In this document: in pieces, positions 1 to 6,011 of the stretch
Numbering within the stretch: the first letter of the stretch is position 1
How the letters are laid out: every line of letters starts with the position of its first letter
From: Ruminococcaceae bacterium UBA5408
GTDB lineage: Bacteria; Bacillota; Clostridia; Oscillospirales; Acutalibacteraceae
Direction: 5' to 3'
Assembly (NCBI GenBank): GCA_002407645.1
Contig: DHNU01000008.1
Location: forward strand, 25,961-33,519
DNA length: 7,559 nt
Made by a program: the position numbers and the translations under genes
The notes under the pieces: generated by a model
Told to the model about the DNA's origin: nothing
What the model saw: only the letters and a program-made list of their open reading frames with translations
Databases searched by the model: none

Positions 1-103
1 CGGTAAGCTCAACAAACGCATCTGAATTTCCGCTTTTCACAAGGCAGACAAGCTGGTCATCGGTATAATCAGCCATCTTAATACAATGGTTACTTTTAAC
101 CAA
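1..103 (-). CDS. Sigma-70 family RNA polymerase sigma factor, N-terminal fragment (runs off left edge)
   Basis: Only the first 34 codons are in the window. The peptide contains DDQLVCLVKSGNSDAFVEL, which matches the usual opening of sigma-70 region 2 in SigH/ECF-like factors (acidic-x-x-L-V, then K-x-G-x-x-x-A-F-x-x-L, normally followed by a basic core-binding helix that here lies outside the window). The start is ambiguous. An ATG at 76-74 gives the family-like MADYTDD beginning but has no ribosome binding site close upstream. A TTG at 103-101 sits 7 nt after GAGGT (115-111), so I prefer the TTG, which adds nine residues. The family assignment rests on a short stretch; a different helical protein cannot be fully excluded. 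The specific sigma type cannot be told from this fragment. Confidence 0.6.
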   Translation of the reverse strand, partial: MVKSNHCIKMADYTDDQLVCLVKSGNSDAFVELT

Positions 104-110
104 GCCCAAC

Positions 111-115
111 ACCTC
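111..115 (-). promoter_or_regulatory. Ribosome binding site that favours a TTG start for the sigma-factor gene
   Basis: GAGGT on the minus strand lies 7 nt before TTG 103-101 and about 35 nt before the in-frame ATG at 76, too far to serve that ATG. This is why the TTG is preferred as the start. Confidence 0.5.
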
Positions 116-149
116 ATGGCTCACAATTAATTAATCATTCATTAACTAT

Positions 150-178
150 ATAATAACTCATTGTGTCTGTTAAGTCAA
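150..178 (-). promoter_or_regulatory. Candidate sigma-A promoter for the sigma-factor gene
   Basis: On the minus strand TTGACT (178-173) is separated by 17 nt from TATTAT (155-150). Each hexamer matches 5 of 6 consensus positions with ideal spacing. Transcription would begin near 143, leaving about 40 nt of leader before the TTG start at 103. This is inferred from sequence only. Confidence 0.55.
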
Positions 179-207
179 CAAATTTTTTTGCTAAAATGAC
201 TAAAAAT

Positions 208-229
208 TTGTTTTAATTGGTTAAAACAA
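208..229. repeat. Perfect 9-bp inverted repeat, 4-nt centre, in the divergent intergenic region
   Basis: TTGTTTTAA (208-216), centre TTGG, TTAAAACAA (221-229). It lies upstream of both the sigma-factor promoter and the VTT-gene promoter, so it could be an operator. Neither side has a convincing T tract, so a terminator is less likely. The surrounding DNA is extremely AT-rich, which raises the odds of chance dyads. Confidence 0.4.
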
Positions 230-247
230 TATAGATTTATTATTTCA

Positions 248-270
248 TTATATTAAATTCATTAATATAA
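248..270. repeat. Second perfect 9-bp inverted repeat, 5-nt centre, A/T only arms
   Basis: TTATATTAA (248-256), centre ATTCA, TTAATATAA (262-270). It is composed entirely of A/T in the arms and sits 19 bp after the dyad at 208-229. It may be an operator or a chance dyad. The rest of the gene-free stretch 104-539 is A/T-rich DNA in which I see only these dyads and the two divergent promoters. Confidence 0.3.
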
Positions 271-419
271 AATTTAAATACCTTACAAATTGTTATTATA
301 ACGTAAACGCAATGTATTTATACCATAAAAAATCAATCAAAATTACCTATTATGATTAAAATGGAATTTATTTTTCATATTTTATGATACTTTTATTTCT
401 TACATTATTGTTATATTTA

Positions 420-448
420 TTGACACTGCTAAATTTCCATGATATATT
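420..448 (+). promoter_or_regulatory. Strong sigma-A-type promoter for the VTT-domain membrane protein
   Basis: A perfect TTGACA -35 box (420-425) is followed after exactly 17 nt by TATATT (443-448), a 5-of-6 match to the -10 consensus. The expected start near 455 gives a leader of about 85 nt before the TTG codon at 540. Confidence 0.65.
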
Positions 449-539
449 ACTTTTGTATTATCTGTGTTAATTAAAATAGTACAGTGTAATACAGCATATT
501 AAATAAAACAAAAAATAAATCAGCAAGGGAATTTTTTAA

Positions 540-1268
540 TTGAAAGAGAATAACAAAAAAGAAACCATTCAAAAAATAGATCCTCAACAGTTAAGTAAAA
601 AGCTAAGTTTAATTTTTTTGATACTAATTATGGCAGCATTTGTTACAATTACATTCACGGTAGGAAAACCTTTGCTTGAATTTGTTTCAGATACTGAAAA
701 ATTTCGTCTTTGGGTTGAAACTCAAGGATTTTTGGGACGTCTAATTTTAATAGGCATAATGTGCCTCCAAGTCGTTGTTGCTATAATTCCCGGTGAAGTA
801 ATTGAAATCGGCGCCGGGTATGTTTTCGGATCAATTGAAGGAATGCTTTTGTGTTTAGCCGGTGCGGCAATAGGATCAGCAATAATTTTTTTATTTACAA
901 AAAAATTTGGAATAAAAATGGTGGAAGCATTTATTTCCAGAGATAAAATAAATTCTCTCGAATTTGTAAGAAACAGTAAAAAGCTTAATTTATTGACTTT
1001 TATATTATTTTTTATACCCGGTTCTCCAAAAGATATATTTACATATTTTATAGGACTTACGTCCATGAAACTGCATACTTTTCTTATTATTTCGAGCATT
1101 GCCCGAATCCCTTCGGTTGTATCTTCAACAGTCGGAGGCAATGCTATCGGAATAAAGGATTATAAATTTGCGATTATTATCTTTGTTGTTACAGCAGTTA
1201 TAAGCATTCTCGGTATCTGCATTTATAAATTGATATTGAAAAAGAACAACTCCGAAAAGCCAAAGTAA
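540..1268 (+). CDS. TVP38/TMEM64 family (VTT/DedA-like) integral membrane protein
   Basis: 242-residue polytopic membrane protein. Hydrophobic segments lie near residues 22-45, 66-86, 92-120, 150-172, 176-195 and 210-233, with a charged, Lys-rich N-terminus and a Lys-rich C-terminal tail. Family hallmarks are visible: IPGEV (83-87), GAGYVFG (91-97), a Gly/Ala-rich helix, FFIPGSPKD (157-165) and ARIPSVVSST (188-197). These Pro-Gly re-entrant-loop motifs are typical of the VTT domain, relatives of which act as lipid scramblases or DedA-type envelope proteins. The exact bacterial role of this member is not known, and transport of a particular lipid is not claimed. Translation starts at TTG (540-542), 9 nt after an AGGGA Shine-Dalgarno (526-530), downstream of a good promoter. 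No clear terminator follows, so some read-through into comM 93 bp downstream is possible. Confidence 0.88.
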   Translation: MKENNKKETIQKIDPQQLSKKLSLIFLILIMAAFVTITFTVGKPLLEFVSDTEKFRLWVETQGFLGRLILIGIMCLQVVVAIIPGEVIEIGAGYVFGSIEGMLLCLAGAAIGSAIIFLFTKKFGIKMVEAFISRDKINSLEFVRNSKKLNLLTFILFFIPGSPKDIFTYFIGLTSMKLHTFLIISSIARIPSVVSSTVGGNAIGIKDYKFAIIIFVVTAVISILGICIYKLILKKNNSEKPK

Positions 1269-1302
1269 TTTTTTGATTATTCTTTCGTATCATATCCTAT
1301 AA

Positions 1303-1331
1303 TTGCCATTACAGTTCCTTTAGAGTATAAT
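1303..1331 (+). promoter_or_regulatory. Sigma-A-type promoter for the comM-like gene
   Basis: TTGCCA (1303-1308), a 17-nt spacer, then a perfect TATAAT (1326-1331). Transcription would start around 1338, at the upstream ATG at 1341. That ATG would then have no leader for a ribosome binding site, which supports translation from the ATG at 1362. Confidence 0.6.
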
Positions 1332-1361
1332 AAAATACAAATGAATTCGGGAGGGACCGAA

Positions 1362-2894
1362 ATGGTATCTCGTTCGTACAGTATGGGATTGTATGGTATG
1401 GAAGCATTTATTGTCGCAGTTGAAGCCGATGTCAGTACAGGACTTCCTTCTTTTGACGTAGTTGGGCTCCCTGATGCGGCTGTTAAAGAATCTCGCGACA
1501 GAGTGCGTTCAGCTATGAAAAACTGTGGACTTAATTTCCCTGTACATAAAATCACTGTAAATCTTGCGCCGGCAGACAAAAGAAAAGAAGGACCAATATA
1601 TGACCTTCCGCTTTTTGTGGCTTTGGTGAAAGCAAGTGGACAGCTTGATGTAGATTTAGATGACAGCGCATTTATAGGCGAATTGTCCCTTATGGGTGAA
1701 GCAAGACCGGTAAAAGGTGTTCTTCCTATGACAATTAAAGCTCAAGAACAAGGATTTAAAAAAGTTTATGTACCTGAAAAAAACGCTGCTGAAGCTTCTG
1801 TGGTAAGGGGGATTGAAGTATATCCTGTTAATGATTTACCGTCTTTAATGGAGCACTTGGCAGGAAGCGGCAAAATAGAACCTGTTGTTCCAAAAAACGA
1901 ATCCGCAGACAGTTATATTCCTTTGCCTGATTTTTCTGAAGTACGCGGACAGTATGAAGCAAAACGTGCTTTGGAAATTGCAGCCGCAGGCGGACACAAT
2001 GTCCTCCTTATAGGACCGCCTGGTTCCGGCAAAAGTATGCTTGCCAAAAGACTGCCGTCAATTTTACCAGACATGACTTTTGAAGAAACGATTCAGACTA
2101 CAAAAATTCATTCTATTGCCGGGTTAATTCCCGACGGCTCGTCCTTAGTGAGAACTCGCCCTTTTCGCTCACCGCACCACACCGTCTCCCCTGCCGGACT
2201 TTCCGGCGGCGGAACAGTACCTCATCCGGGTGAAATTTCTCTTGCACATAACGGTGTTCTTTTTTTAGACGAACTTCCTGAATTTTCAAGAAGTTCTATG
2301 GAAGTACTGCGTCAGCCGATTGAAGACGGTAAAGTCACAATTTCCCGCGTAAACGGAACTGTATCCTACCCAAGCACGGTCATGCTTGTTGCAGCAATGA
2401 ACCCTTGCCCATGTGGTTATTTCGGGCATCCTACAAAGCCTTGCACTTGCTCTGCAAAAGCAGTTACACGATATCTTTCAAGGGTGTCCGGGCCACTTTT
2501 GGACAGACTTGATTTACATATTGAAGTTCCGCCAATTGGATTTGATGAAATAGATTCAACTCAAAAAGCGGAAAGTTCCGCATCTATAAAATCGCGTGTA
2601 AATGCCGCAAGAGAGATTCAAAATAATCGGTTTAAAGATACCCCCATCACTTGCAACGCAAGAATTACGCCGGATATACTTCATGAAGTATGTGATTTAA
2701 GCGATAAAGGACGCATACTGCTTAAAAATGCCTTTGAAAAAATGGGACTTTCAGCAAGAGCATATGACAGAATTCTAAAAGTTTCACGAACTATCGCAGA
2801 TTTGGATAACAGCGAAGCCATTGAACCAAAACATGTTGCCGAAGCAGTTCAGTACAGAAGCCTTGACAGGAAATACTGGATGAAAGAACTTTAA
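1362..2894 (+). CDS. comM: ComM/YifB-type AAA+ ATPase (magnesium chelatase-like)
   Basis: 510-residue protein of normal length for the family. Domains in order: an N-terminal Lon-protease-like/ChlI domain (about 5-165, with STGLPSFDVVGLPD and a later GPIYDLP motif); a magnesium-chelatase-type AAA+ core (about 185-395) with Walker A GPPGSGKS at 218-225 and Walker B VLFLDE at 299-304; and a C-terminal chelatase-associated helical domain (about 405-505) ending in the usual AxxxRxLDR-like tract. The family's cysteine cluster NPCPCG...CTC is present (Cys 349, 351, 361, 363). In naturally transformable bacteria such as Haemophilus and Vibrio, ComM is a hexameric helicase that drives branch migration during integration of incoming DNA; that role is inferred here from homology. 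GGGAGGG (1349-1355) lies 6 nt before ATG 1362; the in-frame ATG at 1341 precedes that site and is rejected as the start. No other competence gene is in view. Confidence 0.95.
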   Translation: MVSRSYSMGLYGMEAFIVAVEADVSTGLPSFDVVGLPDAAVKESRDRVRSAMKNCGLNFPVHKITVNLAPADKRKEGPIYDLPLFVALVKASGQLDVDLDDSAFIGELSLMGEARPVKGVLPMTIKAQEQGFKKVYVPEKNAAEASVVRGIEVYPVNDLPSLMEHLAGSGKIEPVVPKNESADSYIPLPDFSEVRGQYEAKRALEIAAAGGHNVLLIGPPGSGKSMLAKRLPSILPDMTFEETIQTTKIHSIAGLIPDGSSLVRTRPFRSPHHTVSPAGLSGGGTVPHPGEISLAHNGVLFLDELPEFSRSSMEVLRQPIEDGKVTISRVNGTVSYPSTVMLVAAMNPCPCGYFGHPTKPCTCSAKAVTRYLSRVSGPLLDRLDLHIEVPPIGFDEIDSTQKAESSASIKSRVNAAREIQNNRFKDTPITCNARITPDILHEVCDLSDKGRILLKNAFEKMGLSARAYDRILKVSRTIADLDNSEAIEPKHVAEAVQYRSLDRKYWMKEL

Positions 2895-2897
2895 TCG

Positions 2898-2947
2898 AAT
2901 AAGAATAAGCCGATGTGTTTAATATTTCACATCGGCTTATCCTTATT
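2898..2947 (+). terminator. Strong hairpin terminator after comM
   Basis: A 20-nt arm (2898-2917, ending CCGATGTG) pairs with 2928-2947 (starting CACATCGG) with a single mismatch around a 10-nt AT-rich loop. It begins 4 nt after the comM stop codon. The trailing T tract is modest (GGTTCTTT), but the long stem makes termination very likely. It may also block convergent transcripts from the glycerate kinase side. Confidence 0.8.
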
Positions 2948-2979
2948 TGGTTCTTTAACAATTGTTGAGGTGAATTAAT

Positions 2980-3181
2980 ATTTAATACCTACCCCTAACC
3001 CCTCCCATTTAGTGAGCTTTTTTGAATAATTAGCTGTACTTAAATGGGAGGGGTATTACTTGCGATGGGGGGATTAGTCCCCCCATCGCCGTCTTTTTCC
3101 CCTTTCGCATAAAACAGCTTATTTTTTCTATAAATTTATTATGTGGGAGGAAGCAGGGGGTGAGAACCCCAACATTTAATA
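2980..3181. repeat. Hairpin-rich MITE/REP-like element flanked by an 8-bp direct repeat
   Basis: ATTTAATA occurs at 2980-2987 and again at 3174-3181, bracketing 186 bp that differ sharply from their AT-rich surroundings by runs of C and G. Inside are three dyads: ACCCCTCCCATTTA (2998-3011) with its complement at 3041-3054; a perfect 12-bp stem at 3062-3089; and GGGGT-GAGA-ACCCC at 3157-3170. The left end (from 2991) and the reverse complement of the right end share an imperfect ACCCC...CCTCCCA pattern. There is no coding capacity. I interpret it as a non-autonomous miniature element or REP-type repeat with a possible target-site duplication. The flanking repeat is A/T-only and could be chance. 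It fills most of the gene-free 2895-3204 interval. Confidence 0.45.
3062..3098 (+). terminator. Perfect 12-bp G6/C6 hairpin followed by a T run
   Basis: GCGATGGGGGGA (3062-3073), loop TTAG, TCCCCCCATCGC (3078-3089), then TCTTTTT (3092-3098). It has the form of a rho-independent terminator on the plus strand and lies 168 nt after the comM stop, beyond the primary terminator. It may instead be a structural part of the repeat element. On the minus strand no T tract follows, so it is a weaker terminator candidate for the kinase gene. Confidence 0.5.
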
Positions 3182-3204
3182 TAGAACCTATTATTTTGCC
3201 ATTT

Positions 3205-4347
3205 TTACTTATTTAAAGAGCCTGCCGTACTTATAAACCGCATGATATTGTCCATAGTAAGGGCCAAGTCGCTTTTACTTCTGAGTTTTGCTTCACTGAA
3301 AGGAACTGCAACTCTATTTATGCTGAAAACTGCACTTACACCTTCATTGTAAATATCTTCGATGTTATCACCTATATCACCTACAACCGCAATTAACGGA
3401 ACACCCATTTTCTTTGTCCGTCTGGCTACTCCTATAACCACTTTTCCGCGCAGAGACTGAAAGTCTATTTTCCCTTCGCCGCTGAAAACCAAGTCTGCAC
3501 CATTCAAAAGCGAATTAAAGCTCACGGTATCAAGAACCGTTTCAATTCCCATTTGGAGTCCGCTGTTAAAAAACGCAACCATTCCTGCACCCATTCCTCC
3601 AGCTGCTCCCGCACCGGGAATGTTTAAAACATCTTTTTCCAAATCTCTTTTTATAACTGAAGCCATGTGCAGTAAACCTTCGTCAAGAATTTTTACAGTT
3701 TGCATATCTGCTCCTTTTTGTGGTGCAAACACACAAGCCGCTCCCTGCGTTCCGCAAAGAGGGTTGTCTATGTCGCACATAGTAATTAATTCGACTTCTG
3801 AAAGCTTAGGATTGAGAGAACTGATATCTATTGAAGCAATATCACACAAAGTTTCGCCTACCGGAATAAATTTTTCGCCCTGGGAATTTCTAAAGCAAAC
3901 ACCCAAAGCCGCCGCGGCTCCTGCACCTCCATCATTGGTTGCACTTCCTCCAAGACCTACTATTATTTTTTTACATCCTGAATTAACTGCATGTTCAATA
4001 AGCTGTCCCACACCAAAAGTCGTGGCTTTTTCAGCTTTTTTGTTGTCACCTACTAACGGAAGTCCTGCTGCTGCTGCCATTTCAATAACCGCTGTATCGT
4101 CCGGCAAAACGCCGTAAAAACTTTTAATATCCTCAAAATACGGTCCCTTAACCGAAAGAAATACCTTGTTACCTCCTACTGCAGAAAGGAAAGAATCAAC
4201 ACTACCCTCTCCCCCATCTGCAACAGGAATACTTATTACCTCGGTATGAGGAAAATATTTATGTATTGAAATTTCCATAACAGAGCATATTTCTGCGGAA
4301 GACATAGTTCCTTTAAACGAATCCGGAATGAGTAAAACTTTTTTCAT
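3205..4347 (-). CDS. garK: Class I glycerate 2-kinase (GarK/GlxK family)
   Basis: 380 residues, the normal length for the GK1 family. It transfers phosphate from ATP to D-glycerate to give 2-phosphoglycerate, feeding lower glycolysis in the cytoplasm. Signature motifs run the whole length: PDSFKG (8-13), ADGGEG (43-48), GLGGSATNDGGAG (131-143), CDIDNPLCG (191-199), APQKGA (208-213), PGAGAAGGMGAG (244-255) and SGEGKID (289-295). These glycine-rich loops and the acidic residues are the conserved active-site segments of the family. AAGGAGA (4359-4353) is 5 nt before the ATG, making the start secure. It is the distal gene after the GntP permease (63-nt gap containing a palindrome), which supports a role in using imported glycerate. 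The product assignment (2-phosphoglycerate) follows the family and is not tested here. The symbol garK could equally be glxK. Confidence 0.95.
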   Translation of the reverse strand: MKKVLLIPDSFKGTMSSAEICSVMEISIHKYFPHTEVISIPVADGGEGSVDSFLSAVGGNKVFLSVKGPYFEDIKSFYGVLPDDTAVIEMAAAAGLPLVGDNKKAEKATTFGVGQLIEHAVNSGCKKIIVGLGGSATNDGGAGAAAALGVCFRNSQGEKFIPVGETLCDIASIDISSLNPKLSEVELITMCDIDNPLCGTQGAACVFAPQKGADMQTVKILDEGLLHMASVIKRDLEKDVLNIPGAGAAGGMGAGMVAFFNSGLQMGIETVLDTVSFNSLLNGADLVFSGEGKIDFQSLRGKVVIGVARRTKKMGVPLIAVVGDIGDNIEDIYNEGVSAVFSINRVAVPFSEAKLRSKSDLALTMDNIMRFISTAGSLNK

Positions 4348-4381
4348 ATTTATCTCCTTGATACCATTAGTTTAAAACGTT

Positions 4382-4403
4382 GGGACGGTAAAATTACCGT
4401 CCC
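4382..4403 (-). promoter_or_regulatory. Perfect intercistronic palindrome between the gntP-family gene and the glycerate kinase gene
   Basis: A 22-nt dyad with GGGACGGTA arms and a 4-nt centre forms a 9-bp, GC-rich hairpin 7 nt after the permease stop. On the minus strand it is followed by AACGTTTTAAAC, too few consecutive Ts for an efficient terminator. It could be a partial terminator or attenuator lowering kinase expression, or an mRNA-stabilising or processing hairpin. Protein binding is also possible. Confidence 0.55.
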
Positions 4404-4410
4404 TGAATTT

Positions 4411-5814
4411 TTAGTGTAATATAAGTGAAAGAACAAAAATACCGGCTATAGATGCAAGACCTTCGACCAAAGTCAACATAGTTTGTGTTTTATATCCCTG
4501 TTGAGGTGTGAGTGCACCGAAATTAGTAACAACCCAGAAATAAGAGTCATTTGCATGTGATACTGTCATAGCACCTGCTCCTATTGCCATAACAGTAAGT
4601 GCGCTCATTACTGGTGAACTTAGACCTAAAACACCCAAAAGTGGTGCTACAATTCCTGCCGTAGTTGTTATTGCAACAGTAGAAGAGCCCTGTGCTGATT
4701 TTAGTATTGCTGCCAAAATAAACGGGAAGAAAATTCCGACAGTCTGTAAAAGTGATGCATTTGAAGTAATGAACTGGACCATACCTGAAACTGCAATAAC
4801 TTTGCCCAATACTCCACCTGCCGCCGTAACAAACAAAATGGGGCCTACTGTTTTTAATGTATCATTGGTTAGCTCATAAAACTTATTAAGTTTTTTAGTA
4901 TCTGCTAAAATCCATACTCCGAATAATGTACCCACTGCCAATGCAATAATAGGCGTTCCGAGAAAGGCAGCCACTGTACGTGCAGTTCCAGTCCATCCGG
5001 CCATAGCTGAAATTGAACCAACTCCCATTAAAATAATTGGAATAATAATAGGGCTTAGCGATAAAAATCCGTTTGGAAGGCGTTTATATTCGGCAACAAT
5101 TTGTTCGTAAGTCTTAACTACTTCACCGTTTACCGCCTCTGAATCTGCTTCATCACCGGCTTTTACTTTTTTACCAATAAATCTTGCGTAAAAATATCCT
5201 GCAATAAGTGCCGGAATTGATACAAGCGCTCCCAATCCCATTACCAGAAGAAGATTATTTCCTATTCCGAGAGTATTAGCTGCCGCGATAGGTCCGGGAG
5301 TAGGTGGAATAAAAACATGTGAAACATATAATCCTGCTGACAAACAAAGTGTCATTGCAACACTGCTTGCTCTTGTACGTTTTACTAAAGCTTTACGAAT
5401 AGGATTTAAAATAACAAAACCGCTGTCGCAGAAAACAGGAATGGATACTACCCAGCCCATAATAAGCATTGCAACATCAGGATGTTTTTTTCCTACAAGT
5501 TTAATAACCATATCCGCAAGTTTAAAAGCGGCTCCGGTTACTTCAAGAATAGTACCGATTAAAGCACCTAAGATAATTACTATACCTATGCTTGTAAATG
5601 TACCGCTGAAACCTGCGCCGATTACATTTGCCAATCCTTTTACTACAGTCCCGTCGCTGTTTTTAATATCAACCAATGGAATTCCCGCAACAAATCCCAA
5701 AATAAGCGACACACCCATGATAGAAAGGAAAGGGTGAATTTTGAGTTTTGATATTGCAAAAATCATAACGATTATTGCAATTACAAAAGCAATTATTAAA
5801 CCAATTCCAGACAT
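4411..5814 (-). CDS. GntP-family sugar-acid:H+ symporter, probably a glycerate permease
   Basis: 467-residue inner-membrane protein with a dozen or more hydrophobic segments and one hydrophilic central loop (about 214-247, rich in Glu, Lys and Asp). GntP-family motifs are clear: PVFCDSGF (126-133), SHVFIPPTPGP (165-175), KSAQGSSTVA (372-381) and SHANDSYFW (419-427). Members carry gluconate and related sugar acids, and one branch carries D-serine, with proton symport. The adjacent glycerate kinase and CdaR-type regulator make glycerate the best guess here, but substrate specificity cannot be read from sequence. The start is set at the second ATG: GGAGGT (5826-5821) is 6 nt before ATG 5814, whereas the in-frame ATG at 5832 precedes that site. 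It is preceded by its own candidate promoter and probably co-transcribed with the kinase. Confidence 0.93.
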   Translation of the reverse strand: MSGIGLIIAFVIAIIVMIFAISKLKIHPFLSIMGVSLILGFVAGIPLVDIKNSDGTVVKGLANVIGAGFSGTFTSIGIVIILGALIGTILEVTGAAFKLADMVIKLVGKKHPDVAMLIMGWVVSIPVFCDSGFVILNPIRKALVKRTRASSVAMTLCLSAGLYVSHVFIPPTPGPIAAANTLGIGNNLLLVMGLGALVSIPALIAGYFYARFIGKKVKAGDEADSEAVNGEVVKTYEQIVAEYKRLPNGFLSLSPIIIPIILMGVGSISAMAGWTGTARTVAAFLGTPIIALAVGTLFGVWILADTKKLNKFYELTNDTLKTVGPILFVTAAGGVLGKVIAVSGMVQFITSNASLLQTVGIFFPFILAAILKSAQGSSTVAITTTAGIVAPLLGVLGLSSPVMSALTVMAIGAGAMTVSHANDSYFWVVTNFGALTPQQGYKTQTMLTLVEGLASIAGIFVLSLILH

Positions 5815-5853
5815 AAAACTACCTCCATACAATATAAATTTAACCTCACTACC

Positions 5854-5891
5854 GGTTTGAGCATTTTAACTAAAAAATTTATTCTCAAACC
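5854..5891 (-). promoter_or_regulatory. 8-bp inverted repeat in the permease gene leader
   Basis: GGTTTGAG (5854-5861) and CTCAAACC (5884-5891) are perfect complements separated by 22 nt. With transcription starting near 5899 the dyad falls inside the 5' leader, so it could fold in the mRNA with a U-rich loop or serve as a protein site in DNA. Confidence 0.35.
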
Positions 5892-5922
5892 CTTTTGTAT
5901 AGTTAATATTACACTTTTGTAT
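5892..5922 (-). promoter_or_regulatory. Direct repeat of ATACAAAAG at 22-bp spacing
   Basis: On the minus strand ATACAAAAG occurs at 5922-5914 and 5900-5892, start to start 22 bp, about two helical turns. One copy lies between the candidate -35 and -10 boxes and the other just after the -10. The arrangement suits a dimeric or cooperative regulator, with the CdaR-like protein the obvious candidate, but no known consensus is claimed. Confidence 0.4.
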
Positions 5923-5934
5923 GTAGGTTGTCTA
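5906..5934 (-). promoter_or_regulatory. Candidate promoter for the permease-kinase transcript
   Basis: On the minus strand TAGACA (5934-5929, 5 of 6) is followed after 17 nt by TAATAT (5911-5906, 4 of 6). The leader would be about 85 nt. The imperfect -10 is consistent with a promoter needing an activator. A second possibility is an extended -10-like TGTTATAAG (5944-5936 region) slightly upstream. Confidence 0.45.
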
Positions 5935-5950
5935 TGTTACTTATAACATA
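5933..5950. promoter_or_regulatory. Palindrome TATGTTA-N4-TAACATA overlapping the candidate -35 region
   Basis: Perfect 7-bp arms at 5933-5939 and 5944-5950 around CTTA. Its position at and just upstream of the candidate -35 box suits an activator or repressor operator. Part of it (TTATAACATA) recurs upstream of the regulator gene at 7231-7240. Confidence 0.4.
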
Positions 5951-5962
5951 ATGAACCTTAAA

Positions 5963-5992
5963 TTTATATTCTTCAGGACAACTTAATATAAA
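5963..5992 (-). terminator. Weak AT-only hairpin after the regulator gene
   Basis: TTTATATT (5963-5970) pairs with AATATAAA (5985-5992) around a 14-nt loop, 19 nt after the regulator stop codon on the minus strand, followed only by a short T stretch. It may partly separate the regulator transcript from the permease transcript. It is weak and could be chance. Confidence 0.25.
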
Positions 5993-6011
5993 CTGCTTGC
6001 TACTAATTGTA

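Noticed and set aside
300..315. CcpA cre-like sequence (GTAAACGC) upstream of the VTT gene
   Set aside because: Only the central AAACG matches; the second half-site is missing.
722..1141. Long open frame on the minus strand inside the VTT membrane protein gene
   Set aside because: It is antisense to a clear family member, has no ribosome binding site or recognisable motif, and its peptide reads like the reverse of membrane helices.
1273..1303. Alternative comM promoter TTGATT with TATAAT at 1298-1303
   Set aside because: The 19-nt spacing is poor, and a better TTGCCA-N17-TATAAT promoter lies just downstream.
1341..1361. Upstream in-frame ATG as the comM start
   Set aside because: It precedes the GGGAGGG ribosome binding site and coincides with the predicted transcription start; ATG 1362 fits both signals and the family N-terminus.
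2988..3173. Short CRISPR array or degraded coding gene in the convergent intergenic region
   Set aside because: The repeats are inverted and of different sequence rather than regularly spaced direct repeats, and all frames are short with no protein motif.
3620..4117. Long open frame on the plus strand opposite the glycerate kinase gene
   Set aside because: The kinase shows every family motif on the minus strand. The opposite frame is Ser/Pro/Ala-rich shadow sequence with no promoter or start signal.
5441..5737. Open frame on the plus strand opposite the permease gene
   Set aside because: It is antisense to conserved GntP motifs and has no independent evidence of coding.
5815..5832. Upstream in-frame ATG as the permease start
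   Set aside because: The codons after it are themselves the GGAGGT ribosome binding site of ATG 5814.
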